Source: an uncultured Paracoccaceae bacterium
Lineage (GTDB): Bacteria > Pseudomonadota > Alphaproteobacteria > Rhodobacterales > Rhodobacteraceae
Direction: 5' to 3'
DNA: 62,190 nt
Assembly (NCBI GenBank): GCA_937872465.1
Contig: CALMSR010000074.1
Coordinates: 1 to 62,190 of the forward strand
This document shows positions 7,326 to 15,930 of this stretch, piece by piece. Both the position numbers and the translations under genes were made by a program. The notes under the pieces are model-generated. The model did not search any database. It saw only the letters and a program-made list of their open reading frames with translations, and was not told where the DNA came from. Within the stretch, counting starts at the first letter, position 1, and each line of letters opens with the position of its first letter.

Positions 7326-7606
7326 CCCGCGCCGCCGTCGCCCGCTGGGTCGCCGACTACAACCACCGCAGGCCGCATTCTGCGATCGGGTACGCCACCC
7401 CGGCCGCCTATGCCGCCCACCTCACCGCAATGGGCGATCGGCTCCGCGTGACGGAAGCGCTCCGCCAATCGCCCATTGCTCCGTCGGCGCAGCCGCGCCA
7501 GTTTGACCGCCGGACTCCAGCTTCGGGCAAGAGCAACTCGATTGCGTGGCTCGCTCACCAGCTGATCGGGCTGCCTACCCAAAAGCGACCCGGTGCCGTG
7601 TGGTGA
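7322..7606 (+). pseudogene. IS3-family transposase (OrfB) C-terminal remnant
   Basis: A 94-codon open frame without a start encodes the end of an rve-type transposase: WVADYNHRRPHSAIGYATPA is the hallmark C-terminal IS3 motif. It ends at TGA 7604. The catalytic DDE part and OrfA are absent and no terminal inverted repeats are visible, so it is debris. Confidence 0.8.
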
Positions 7607-7888
7607 CAGTGTTAGAAATTTTCGAACGATGAATAGAGTATTATTCTATGGCTTGAAAGGCCCGGCGCGGCTATAAAACCCCTGTGCAGCAATGGGCAGT
7701 GGGTTGCGCGACCGGAAGGGGCGAGGGGAGCGCGCCTTCCGGTCGCCAGCTGCCGCTCGACGCGGCGCAGACGATCCCGAGACCATCGACGCGACAGGAT
7801 CCGGGCCGGGACATGCTTCCGGCCGAAGGCTGCCGGCTGCGCGACCCTCGGGCCCGTCCCGGAAAACCTTGGCACGAGGGAGCAAGCC
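7607..7888 (+). promoter_or_regulatory. Upstream region of the binding-protein cluster
   Basis: 282 bp without a gene. ATAGA (7633-7637) and TCTAT (7645-7649) form an inverted repeat. The 11-mer TATTATTCTAT (7639-7649) recurs inverted at 14599-14609 in front of the third binding protein, and GAACGATG (7624-7631) recurs at 14634-14641. This is a likely operator or promoter shared by the two transcription units, possibly for the LysR protein at 15931-16860. Confidence 0.5.
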
Positions 7889-8950
7889 ATGAACCTGACA
7901 CGACGCAACGTCCTGACCGCGATGAGTGCCGCGGCAATCATCGCCCCGGCGCTGGCGGCACCGGCGCTGGCGCAAGGAGGCGGCAATGCACCCCTGAAAA
8001 TCAACCTGCTGCTGAACAGCGGAATTGCCGGCCCGCATGCCTTCTTCTGTCTGGCAAACCAGCGTGGCTATTTCAAGGAAGCCGGGCTCGAGGTCGAGTT
8101 CGCGCCGGGCGACGGCGCCGCCTCGGTCGTGCCTCGGGTTCCGATCGAGGGCTTCGATGCCGGCTATGGCGACGTGAACATGCTGATCAAGCTGGCCGCG
8201 CTGCGTCCCGAGAACTGCCCCAAGGTCGTGCATGTCGCCTTCAGTGGCACGCCGCTGACCATCGCCGTGCGCAAGGACGGGCCGATCAAGGAAGCCAAGG
8301 ATCTGGCCGGCAAGGTCATCATCGGCCACCCGCAGGATGCCGCCATCGAGGCCTTCCCGCCCTATGCGGTTGCCGGTGGTCTGGACCCGCATGCAGTCCA
8401 TATCCTGCGCTCGAATGCCAGCATGGCGCTGAACTCGAAGGAAGTGATCGACGGCAATGTCGATGGCGTCTTCGGCTTCGTGAACACCGTCATCGCCGCC
8501 CTGCGCGGGATCGATATCGACGCGCGCGAGCATCTGGACTTCCTGGAGTTCACCGATCTGGTGCCGGAACTCTACGGCAACGCGCTGATGTTCAGCCCGG
8601 CCTTCATCGAGGAAAACCCCGAGGCGGTGCGGGCCTTCGTGGCCGCCGTCAACCGTGGCATCATCGAAACCATCGCCGATCCCGATGCCGGGCTTGCCGC
8701 CGTCGCCGAGATGTCGCCGAAATACCGTCCCGAGGTCGACGGCCCGCGCCTCATGGGCACGCTGGAGATGGAGATGAACCATCCCGATGCCGCGGTCCAT
8801 GGCATCGGCGACGCCACCGACGAACGGATCGCCCGCTCGATCAGCCTGATGGTCGATTCGGCCGGCCTGCCGCGCTCGCCCGCGCCGGAGGAGATCTTCA
8901 CCCGCGAGTTCCTGCCGCCGCTGGAAGAGCGCGCCCGCCCGGTGGGCTGA
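7889..8950 (+). CDS. NMT1/THI5-like periplasmic binding protein 1
   Basis: A 353-aa protein with a Tat-like signal (TRRNVLTAMSAAA, cleavage after ALAAPALA, about residue 29). The mature part has the SsuA/THI5-like fold: INLLLNSGIAGPHAFFCLA, GYFKEAGLEVEFAPG, FDAGYGDVNMLI, AKDLAGKVIIGHPQDA and VPELYGNALM. Proteins of this fold bind pyrimidines, sulfonates or thiamine precursors for ABC importers. The yeast Thi5 CCCFC motif is absent, so it is not an HMP synthase. It is followed 29 bp later by a paralogue. No ABC permease or ATPase gene is nearby. Confidence 0.85.
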   Translation: MNLTRRNVLTAMSAAAIIAPALAAPALAQGGGNAPLKINLLLNSGIAGPHAFFCLANQRGYFKEAGLEVEFAPGDGAASVVPRVPIEGFDAGYGDVNMLIKLAALRPENCPKVVHVAFSGTPLTIAVRKDGPIKEAKDLAGKVIIGHPQDAAIEAFPPYAVAGGLDPHAVHILRSNASMALNSKEVIDGNVDGVFGFVNTVIAALRGIDIDAREHLDFLEFTDLVPELYGNALMFSPAFIEENPEAVRAFVAAVNRGIIETIADPDAGLAAVAEMSPKYRPEVDGPRLMGTLEMEMNHPDAAVHGIGDATDERIARSISLMVDSAGLPRSPAPEEIFTREFLPPLEERARPVG

Positions 8951-8979
8951 AGGCGATATCCGTTTCAATCAGGAGGGAC

Positions 8980-10062
8980 ATGATGAAGCGACATTGTGCC
9001 GTGGCCGCCTTGCTGGCGGGCATGACGATTGCGACCGCGCCGGCCCTGCATGCGCAGGACGCCGATGCGGAGGACGGCGGCCTCCAGAAGGTGCGGCTAC
9101 TGATGAACTCCGGCTATACCGGCGCCAATGCCTGGCTGCCGCTCGCCGACGATCTGGGCTTCTTCGCGGATGAGGGAATCGAGATCGAGTTCGTCGCCGG
9201 CAAGGGCGCCTTCACCGCCGCGCCGCGCATGGTCGAAGAGGGCTATGATTTCGGCTATGGCGATTTCCAGGCGCTGATCGAGGCCTCGGCGCGGGATCCC
9301 GAAACCGCACCGATCGGGGTCTATGTGGTCATGGAGAACTCGCCCTCCGTGATCGCGGTCTCCGCCGCCTCGGACATCGAGACGCCCGCCGATGTGGCCG
9401 GGAAGAAGATGACCGCGCATCCCACCGATGTCGGGCTGAACACCTTCGAGCAATTCGCCAGCAAGGCCGGCATCGACGCTAAGTCGATCACCGCGACCGG
9501 GCTGGACGCCGGCTGGGCCGAGCTGCTGACCCTGCTCAAGGACGGCGAGACCGACGGTCTCTTCGGCTATATCTCGACCATTTCGGCGGCGGTGCGGCTG
9601 AACGGGGACGAGGTCGGGTCCGAAGTCCGCTTCCTCGAGTTCAAGGACGTGGTGCCGGAACTCTACGGCAGCGTGCTGATGGTCGCGCCGGGCTTCGCCG
9701 AAGGCAATCCGGAGGCGGCGCAGGGCGTCGTCAACGCCTTCAATCGGGGCGTGATGGCGGCGGTCTGCGATCCCGATGCGGCGATCGCGGCTCTGGTCAA
9801 GCGCGACGACACCCGCGACCCGGTGGTCGAGCGCTTGCGCCTCGTGGAGACCATCCGCGAGGACATGGGCGGCGCCGACAAGCTGGCCGCCGGGATCGGC
9901 GAGTTCGACAGCGCCCGCGTCGAATCCCTGCTGGCGATGACCGCCGAGACGCGCGGCCTGGCGCGGCAGCCGACGGTGGACGAGGTGACCACCGCCGCCT
10001 TCCTGCCGGATCTCGAGCTGCGCCAGGCGGTGATCGACGCCGCGCCCTGCAAGGCGCTGTGA
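8980..10062 (+). CDS. NMT1/THI5-like periplasmic binding protein 2
   Basis: A 360-aa protein beginning at ATG 8980 after a strong AGGAGGG (8971-8977). A Sec signal (MMKRHCAVAALLAGMTIATA, cleavage after ALHA) is present. The fold and motifs match binding protein 1 (LLMNSGYTGANAWLPLADD, FGYGDFQALIEA, VPELYGSVLM), but identity is clearly partial, so the two may bind different ligands. It probably forms one operon with the preceding gene and the deaminase that follows. Confidence 0.85.
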   Translation: MMKRHCAVAALLAGMTIATAPALHAQDADAEDGGLQKVRLLMNSGYTGANAWLPLADDLGFFADEGIEIEFVAGKGAFTAAPRMVEEGYDFGYGDFQALIEASARDPETAPIGVYVVMENSPSVIAVSAASDIETPADVAGKKMTAHPTDVGLNTFEQFASKAGIDAKSITATGLDAGWAELLTLLKDGETDGLFGYISTISAAVRLNGDEVGSEVRFLEFKDVVPELYGSVLMVAPGFAEGNPEAAQGVVNAFNRGVMAAVCDPDAAIAALVKRDDTRDPVVERLRLVETIREDMGGADKLAAGIGEFDSARVESLLAMTAETRGLARQPTVDEVTTAAFLPDLELRQAVIDAAPCKAL

Positions 10063-10185
10063 TCGCCCGCTGACGGCATGCGCGGCCATCCGGCCGCGCT
10101 TGCCCGAACTTGCCGCCACGGCCCCGGGGTCGCACATGGTCGCCGCGGGGCATCCGGGCGGCCGTTTCATTTTGGGAGAGACGAC

Positions 10186-10704
10186 ATGTACGACGACAGG
10201 TTCATGCTGCGGGCGATCGAAATTTCGGCCCGCGCGCTCGAGGAGCCGGGCACCGAACCCTTCGGCGCCGTCGTGGTCCGGGACGGGCGCATCCTGGGCG
10301 AGGGGATCAACCGTTCCTTGCAGAATTTCGATCCGACCTCGCATGGCGAGACCGAGGCGATCCGCGATGCCTGCCGCAATCTGCAGAGCGTCGATCTGCG
10401 CGGTTGCGATCTCTACACCAGCTGCGAGCCCTGCGCGCTCTGCGTTGCGGCCATGGAAATCGCCGGCATCGCGCGGCTCTACTACGCGGCGAACCTGGCG
10501 CAATCCAACGCGGCGCTGGAACAGTTGCCGCAGGAACAGCGGTTTCCGATCGATTCCGAGCATGTGCGGCGGGAATCCGGCCGGAGCTTGCAGGAACGCT
10601 CGATGCCCTCGGAACAGGCCCATGCCGCCGAGGCGGTCAGGGTCCTGACCGACTGGGCCGAACGCGCCCGCCGGCGGGCCTCAGCGGCAGGGCGCGCTAC
10701 CTGA
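10186..10704 (+). CDS. Nucleobase/nucleoside deaminase (CDA superfamily)
   Basis: A 172-aa zinc hydrolase of the cytidine/deoxycytidylate deaminase superfamily. The zinc site is complete: SHGETEAI gives His and the catalytic Glu, and TSCEPCALC gives the two Cys. The HGE variant instead of HAE resembles yeast-type cytosine deaminase; the overall length and EPFGAVVVRDG resemble bacterial guanine deaminase. The substrate is therefore an amino-heterocycle that cannot be fixed from sequence. Start at 10186 is set by GGGAGAG upstream; 123 bp separate it from the binding protein. Confidence 0.8.
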   Translation: MYDDRFMLRAIEISARALEEPGTEPFGAVVVRDGRILGEGINRSLQNFDPTSHGETEAIRDACRNLQSVDLRGCDLYTSCEPCALCVAAMEIAGIARLYYAANLAQSNAALEQLPQEQRFPIDSEHVRRESGRSLQERSMPSEQAHAAEAVRVLTDWAERARRRASAAGRAT

Positions 10705-10989
10705 AGGACCGCCCGCGGCGCGGGGCATCTGGACCATCGTTTCAGGAGCTCGCTCCCTCTCCTTCGACCGACCCGCAGTTGCGACGAGGGCAACGCCCGG
10801 CCCGGAGCTTGGGCGAACGGGACCCCGGTGCCGAATGCGATCCCCCGGCAGGGGCCACCGGCCTGAAACGATTGCGGCCCCCGGGGCATCATCCGCTGCC
10901 CCGAGGGTCGCGACACGATCCGACCTTGGGGAAATGCAGCGGCCGCCTATGCTGCGGGGTGGGGGGCGGCCGCTGCTGTGCGGATCACG
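10705..10989. other. Convergent intergenic region with hairpin
   Basis: 285 bp between the convergent deaminase and tctC genes. CGGGGCA (10882-10888) pairs with TGCCCCG (10897-10903) across an 8-base loop and may stop transcription from either side, though no T run follows. Nothing else is seen. Confidence 0.45.
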
Positions 10990-11964
10990 TCATTCCTTGA
11001 TGCCGGCGGCCTCGATCAGCGGGGCCCAGACCTCGATCTGCTTGGCGACGAAATCGGTGTATTCCTCGGAAGACATGGCGGTATGGGTGATGCCGAGTTC
11101 GGTCAGCCGGGCCACGACCTCGGGGTCGGAAAAGATCGCCAGCACGGTGTCGTGGATGGTCTGGGTCATCTCCGGGTCCATCCCGGCGGGACCGGAGAGA
11201 CCGACCCAGTTCTCCAGCACCACGTCATAGCCCTGCTCGAGGAAGGTCGGCACCTCCGGGGCCTCCGGGTTGCGCTCGGGCGAGGCGATGGCGATGGCGA
11301 CGGCCTCGTTGTCCTCGATCATCTCGGTGTTCTGGACGACCATGTCGTAGAAGGTGTCCAGCACGCCGGCGCGGAAATCCTGGATCGCCGGCGTGCTGCC
11401 CTGATAGGGCACATGGATCGATTCGGTCCCGAGCGCCCTGTCGACGGCGACGCCGAGGATATGCGAGATCGTCCCGACCCCGCTGGAACCGTAGGCCAGC
11501 GGGTTTTCCTTGGACGCGGCGATATATTCATCGACCGTGGTGATCCCCGAGGAGGGCTGCACGAAAAGGCCGGGCGAGGAGGCGCCGATATAGGCGATAT
11601 GGGTGAAATCGCCCATCGTGTCGTAGGGGATGCTGGCGAACCGCGTCGGCGCGATGGTGAAGGGCGCGTTGTTCGACAGGATCAGCGTGGTCCCGTCCGG
11701 TTCCTGCTGCGCCACGTAGTCGGCCGCGACCGTGCCGGCGGCGCCGGGGCGGTTGTCGACCACGGCCTTCTGGCCGTAGTCGGTGTCCAGATGCTGTGCC
11801 AGGAGCCGGGCGGCCAGGTCGCTGGTGCCGCCGGGCGGGAAGGTGACGACGATGCGCACCGGCTCGCTGCTCCAGCTTCCGGGCTCGGCGGAAGCCATCG
11901 GGGCGGTCGCGAGGGCGAGTGCCGCGGCACCTGCGCCCAGCAGGGTTCTGCGGTTCAGTTTCAT
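10990..11964 (-). CDS. tctC: TctC/Bug-family solute-binding protein
   Basis: A 324-aa protein with a Tat-like signal (NRRTLLGAGAAALALA, cleavage after MASA). Bug-fold motifs are present: VRIVVTFPPGGTSDLAARL, VVDNRPGAAGTVAADYVA, PYDTMGDFTHIAYIG and AYGSSGVGTISHI. It delivers a carboxylate-type ligand to the TctAB membrane pair. ATG 11964 overlaps the tctA stop as ATGA. In this gene order tctB-tctA-tctC the binding protein comes last. Confidence 0.9.
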   Translation of the reverse strand: MKLNRRTLLGAGAAALALATAPMASAEPGSWSSEPVRIVVTFPPGGTSDLAARLLAQHLDTDYGQKAVVDNRPGAAGTVAADYVAQQEPDGTTLILSNNAPFTIAPTRFASIPYDTMGDFTHIAYIGASSPGLFVQPSSGITTVDEYIAASKENPLAYGSSGVGTISHILGVAVDRALGTESIHVPYQGSTPAIQDFRAGVLDTFYDMVVQNTEMIEDNEAVAIAIASPERNPEAPEVPTFLEQGYDVVLENWVGLSGPAGMDPEMTQTIHDTVLAIFSDPEVVARLTELGITHTAMSSEEYTDFVAKQIEVWAPLIEAAGIKE

Positions 11965-13496
11965 GTCTTGGGTTCCTCCAGTTGGGTCTGTTCTGCCGCC
12001 GTTCGGGCAAGGCGGCGGTTCCTGTGGGTGCTGTAGATGCCGTAGACGGCGATGGCGAAGGTGATCCCGATGAGCGTGGCGCTGATCGGGCGTTCCAGGA
12101 ACACCATGGGATCGCCACGCGACAAGAGCATCGAGCGGCGCAGTTGTTCCTCCATCAGCGGGCCCAGCACGAAGCCCAGCAGCAGCGGCGCGGGTTCGAA
12201 GCGGTAGAGCCGCATCACGTAGCCCGCAGCCCCGATCACCAGCGTCAGCCAGACGTCGAAGACGTTGTTGTTCAGGCTGTAGACGCCCATGCAGATCAGC
12301 ACGATGATCGTCGGATACATGTATTTGTAGGGGATGCGCAGCAGCCGCACCCACATGCCGATCAGCGGCAGGTTCAGAACCAGCAGCATGATGTTGCCGA
12401 CCAGGAAGCTGGCGACCAGACCCCAGAACATGTCCGGCTCTTCCACCAGCAGGCGCGGCCCCGGCGTGATGCCATAGATCATCAGCGCGCCGATCACGAT
12501 GGCCATCGGCGGGCTGCCGGGAACGCCCAGGGTCAGGGTCGGGATGAAGGCGGTCTGCGTGGCGGAGTTGTTGGCCGCCTCGGGCACGGCGACGCCGGGA
12601 ACCACGCCGGTCCCGAATTTGGCGCGCTGCGGCGAGACCCGCTTTTCTAGCGCATAGGCCAGGGCCGCCGCGATGGTCTGGCCGGTGCCGGGCAGGGCGC
12701 CGATGAAGGAGCCGATGGCGCCGCCGCGCAGGATGGGGCCGGGCAGGGACTTCCAGTCTTCCTTGCTCGGATAGAAGTTGTTGTAGTCGAGCTTCTGCGC
12801 GACGCCTCCGCCGCTGTTCGAGCGGATCGAGGCGATCAGCTCGGTCACGCCGAAGAGCCCCATGGCGACGACGACGATATGCACGCCATCGCGCAGTTCC
12901 GGGATGCCCATGGTGAAGCGCAGCTCGCCCGTGGTCAGGTCGACGCCGATCGTGCCCAGCATCAGGCCGGTGACGACCATGGCGATGCCCTTGAGCGCGC
13001 CGCCGTTGCTGACCGCCGAGGCGGCGATCAGGCCCAGCAGGATGACGGCGAAATATTCCGGCGGCCCGAAGGACAGCGCCAGTTGCGCCAGCGAGGGCGA
13101 CAGCACGGCGATCACGACCATGCCGATCATGCCGCCCCCGAACGAGGCGATCGCGGTCGAAAACAGCGCCACGCCGGCGCGTCCCTTCTTGGCCAGCTGA
13201 TAGCCCTCGATGGCGGTAATCGAGGCGGCCGGCGTGCCTGGCACATTCATCAGGATCGAGGCTGTCGAGCCACCGTATTCGGCGCCGTAGAAGACGCCCG
13301 CGATCATCACCAGGGCGGGCGTCGGATCCAGATAGAAGGTCAGCGGCAGGATCATGGCGATGGCCGCCATGGAGCCGATGCCCGGCAGCACGCCGATGAA
13401 GGTGCCGAGGAACACCCCGATGAAGCAATACATGAGGTTGGCGGGTTCCAGGACCACCAGGAGCCCGTGACCGAAGCTAGTCAGAATATCCATCAT
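11961..13496 (-). CDS. tctA: Tripartite tricarboxylate transporter, large subunit TctA
   Basis: A 511-aa polytopic inner-membrane protein with the TctA signature glycine-rich loops (GVLPGIGSMAAIAMILPLTF near residue 40; IGALPGTGQTIAAALAYALE near 265) and about 11-12 hydrophobic segments. It forms the secondary-transport pore of a TTT system, driven by an ion gradient and supplied by TctC. Stop-start overlaps join it to tctB and tctC. Confidence 0.92.
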   Translation of the reverse strand: MMDILTSFGHGLLVVLEPANLMYCFIGVFLGTFIGVLPGIGSMAAIAMILPLTFYLDPTPALVMIAGVFYGAEYGGSTASILMNVPGTPAASITAIEGYQLAKKGRAGVALFSTAIASFGGGMIGMVVIAVLSPSLAQLALSFGPPEYFAVILLGLIAASAVSNGGALKGIAMVVTGLMLGTIGVDLTTGELRFTMGIPELRDGVHIVVVAMGLFGVTELIASIRSNSGGGVAQKLDYNNFYPSKEDWKSLPGPILRGGAIGSFIGALPGTGQTIAAALAYALEKRVSPQRAKFGTGVVPGVAVPEAANNSATQTAFIPTLTLGVPGSPPMAIVIGALMIYGITPGPRLLVEEPDMFWGLVASFLVGNIMLLVLNLPLIGMWVRLLRIPYKYMYPTIIVLICMGVYSLNNNVFDVWLTLVIGAAGYVMRLYRFEPAPLLLGFVLGPLMEEQLRRSMLLSRGDPMVFLERPISATLIGITFAIAVYGIYSTHRNRRLARTAAEQTQLEEPKT

Positions 13497-13993
13497 CAGA
13501 GCCCCACGAATGGTTTGAACGGGAGGTTCAGCAGCTCGATGAACAGGCCCCAGCAGGCGAGGGACACGATGACACCGAGGATCGCCTTGCCGCGCATCGG
13601 CAGGTTGCGGTCGGGCAGGCTCGCCACCACGATGGTCAGGAAGGTGGCCGGCACCAGGCCGAGGCGGTTCGCGGTCGTGGCGAAGACCGCCAGGGCGCCG
13701 CAGATGGCCAGAAAGGCGATCCAGTCGGGAGATTCGACCTCCGTATCGCCGCGCCGTTCCTCGATGCAGATGAACACGGCGAGGATGGCGAGGACGAGGC
13801 CGGTCAGGAACGGAAAGGCGCCGGTGCCCAATCGGGTCGGCACCCCCAGTCCCAGGCGCACGCCGCCGATCATGAAGATCGCGCTGAGCGCCAGCAGCAG
13901 CAGACCGCCCACCTCGCCGCCCCAACTATGGCCGAGGCGAGCGGCGGCGACACTCGGCTCGGTGATTCCGGATTTCTCGGGTTCTGGTATCAT
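13496..13993 (-). CDS. tctB: Tripartite tricarboxylate transporter, small subunit TctB
   Basis: A 165-aa protein with four hydrophobic segments (GGLLLLALSAIFMIGG, GAFPFLTGLVLAILAVFI, WIAFLAICGALAVF, ILGVIVSLACWGLFIELL), as expected for TctB. It overlaps tctA by one base (TGATG). It follows the uraD-like gene after only 31 bp, so decarboxylase and transporter are probably cotranscribed. Confidence 0.85.
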   Translation of the reverse strand: MIPEPEKSGITEPSVAAARLGHSWGGEVGGLLLLALSAIFMIGGVRLGLGVPTRLGTGAFPFLTGLVLAILAVFICIEERRGDTEVESPDWIAFLAICGALAVFATTANRLGLVPATFLTIVVASLPDRNLPMRGKAILGVIVSLACWGLFIELLNLPFKPFVGL

Positions 13994-14024
13994 GGCGTGG
14001 TTCCGTTCTGGTTGTCGGCGGGGT

Positions 14025-14540
14025 TCAGGCTTCGTCGCTGCCGAACGCGGCCTGCACGCGGGCGGCGCTAACCGCCGTGATCTGGCCGATCGCGGCTTCG
14101 AGCTCCGAGTCGCGGTCATTCGCCAGCCGGGTTCGGAATTCCTGCAGGACACTCTCCATGTCCTTGTGGCGCACCAGGGCGGTGATGAAGGGGAAGCCGT
14201 ATTTGTCGTTGTAGCGCGCGTTCAGCTCCGCAAGATCCTCCCGGTGCTCGGCGTCGCGCGCCGTCAGGTTCAGCCGGCCTTGTTCGGCCTGCGATTCCGC
14301 GGTCATGGCCAGCGGATTGTCCGGCGCCAGCTCGGGATGGGCGCGAAAGAGCGCCACCTGCGCGGCCTCGTCCAGCTCGCGAAGCGCCGCTCCGATCGCA
14401 TGCGAGAGATCCTCCGCGGTCCGGAACGGGCGACGCGCCGCGACTTTCGCCGCGATCTGGGGTGCCCGCTCGATCAGCGGAGTGACCATTGCAACGGCCG
14501 CTTCGTGATCGGCCTGATTGAGATCGCTGAGTTTGCCCAT
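14025..14540 (-). CDS. uraD: OHCU decarboxylase-like protein (UraD family)
   Basis: A 171-aa helical enzyme of the 2-oxo-4-hydroxy-4-carboxy-5-ureidoimidazoline decarboxylase family, third step of urate to S-allantoin. Family residues are kept: AHPELA with the catalytic His, TAESQAEQ with the Glu, and LNARYNDKYGFPFITAL. First gene of a leftward unit with tctBAC, so its substrate is probably linked to what TctABC imports. Because the partner HIU-hydrolase-like protein at 17020 lacks catalytic residues, the substrate may be a urate analogue instead of OHCU itself. Start ATG 14540; a GTG at 14546 is possible. Confidence 0.85.
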   Translation of the reverse strand: MGKLSDLNQADHEAAVAMVTPLIERAPQIAAKVAARRPFRTAEDLSHAIGAALRELDEAAQVALFRAHPELAPDNPLAMTAESQAEQGRLNLTARDAEHREDLAELNARYNDKYGFPFITALVRHKDMESVLQEFRTRLANDRDSELEAAIGQITAVSAARVQAAFGSDEA

Positions 14541-14876
14541 CGTCACATTTCGCCTGTCGCCTTCCCGAATAGCCTAGGGGTGAATCCTGTTGCGGGCTAT
14601 AGAATAATAATGACGCAGCTGTTCTTCCTATTAGAACGATGTCCCGACAGGCGCTTGCGACGAGTGTGATCGAGGGGCCGCGGCAATGCCCCTTCAATGC
14701 GGCATGGCTCCTCGGCAGGCCGGGTCCATCCGTTCTGAATAAGTGAACGAATGGCAAATATCTTTGACATTGTTTGAAACGAATTGCCGTGAGACTGTGC
14801 CTGCGACAGCAAGGAAAGACGTCGCATTCCCCACCCGGTCGTGGCCGCGCCGCGATGGATTCAAAGGAACTCAGCT
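14541..14876. promoter_or_regulatory. Divergent regulatory region uraD / binding protein 3
   Basis: 336 bp without a gene between divergent transcription units. It holds ATAGAATAATA (14599-14609), the inverse of the 11-mer at 7639-7649, and GAACGATG (14634-14641), also shared with 7624-7631. GTTC (14621-14624) and GAAC (14634-14637) form a small inverted repeat. Likely binding site(s) for a cluster-specific regulator. Confidence 0.5.
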
Positions 14877-15890
14877 ATGACAAACGAGAGTGGCACCACC
14901 ACGGCACAAGCGTCGCGGACGGCGTTGCTGCCGGTCCGCTTCATTCTCAACACCTTCTATTCGGGCCCGCAGGCCTGGTTCTTCCTCGCCGCCGACAACG
15001 GGCATTTCCGGGACGAGAGGCTCGATGTGCAATTCACCGAGGGCACCTCGCTGGCGCGGGCCGTCGAAACCATGACATCCGGCGATTTCGATGCCGGCTA
15101 CGGCGACCTCAACGAGCTGATCCGCATGAAGGCCGAGGGCAAGCTGCCGGCGCCGGTCGCGGTGATGACCATCCACAACCGCCCGCCCTATACGATCGCC
15201 GTGCGCAGCGACGGGCCGGTCGAGACCGCCGCCGACCTGGCCGGCAAGCGGCTGGTCTCGCATCCCCAGGACGCCGCGCTGCTGCTCTTCCCGGAATTCT
15301 GCCGGGCCACCGGTCTCGATCCCGAGAGCGTCGACATCACCATTTCCGAGCTGACCCATGTCGAGCTCTCCGCGCAGATGATGAACGGCGAATGGGACGG
15401 CATCTTCGGTTTCGTGAACACCATCAATTCGCAGGCCATCGAGGCCGGGATCGACCCGTTCACCGCCCTGCATCACTTGACCTGGCACGAGCATGTCCCC
15501 GACCTCTACGGCGGTGCGCTGATGGTCACGCATGATTTCCTGAACGCCCATCCCGGGGCGGTCGCCGGCCTCGTGCGGGCGATCAACCGCGGGCTGAAGG
15601 ACACCGTGGCCGATATCGACGCCGCCATCGAGGCGGTCGCCCGCCGCAATCCGCAGATCGACCGCAAGGCCAATCGCGAGCGGCTGACCGGGACGCTGGC
15701 GCTGGAAATGGGCCATCCCGACGGTTTTGCCGACGGCCTGGGCGATGCCGACGACGCGAGGCTAGAGGGGATCGCCCGGCTGATCGTCGAGACCAAGGGC
15801 TATGCCGGCGCGCCGCCGCAGCCGCGCGAGATCTTCCGGCGCGACTTCCTGCCGCCGATGGCGGACCGCGCCCGTCCTCCGGCCCGCTGA
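14877..15890 (+). CDS. NMT1/THI5-like protein 3, no signal peptide
   Basis: A 337-aa paralogue of the two upstream binding proteins (FILNTFYSGPQAWFFLAADN, FDAGYGDLNELI, AADLAGKRLVSHPQDAALL, VPDLYGGALM). The N-terminus from ATG 14877 (AAGGAAC just upstream) is polar (MTNESGTTTAQASRTALL) and has no hydrophobic signal core. A start at 14841 adds only 12 polar residues. It is therefore predicted to stay in the cytoplasm, which is unusual for this family; it could be a ligand buffer, sensor or enzyme. No Thi5-type CCCFC motif. Convergent with the LysR gene 40 bp downstream. Confidence 0.85.
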   Translation: MTNESGTTTAQASRTALLPVRFILNTFYSGPQAWFFLAADNGHFRDERLDVQFTEGTSLARAVETMTSGDFDAGYGDLNELIRMKAEGKLPAPVAVMTIHNRPPYTIAVRSDGPVETAADLAGKRLVSHPQDAALLLFPEFCRATGLDPESVDITISELTHVELSAQMMNGEWDGIFGFVNTINSQAIEAGIDPFTALHHLTWHEHVPDLYGGALMVTHDFLNAHPGAVAGLVRAINRGLKDTVADIDAAIEAVARRNPQIDRKANRERLTGTLALEMGHPDGFADGLGDADDARLEGIARLIVETKGYAGAPPQPREIFRRDFLPPMADRARPPAR

Positions 15891-15930
15891 GCGGCCGGGG
15901 CCACGGCCCCGTCGGTCCCGGGCCGGCCGG

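Noticed and set aside
12879..14669. 596-aa plus-strand frame
   Set aside because: Antisense to tctA, tctB and uraD.
8980..15890. THI5-like proteins as HMP-phosphate synthases
   Set aside because: The CCCFC motif needed in yeast Thi5 is missing from all three, two have export signals, and thiC already supplies HMP phosphate.
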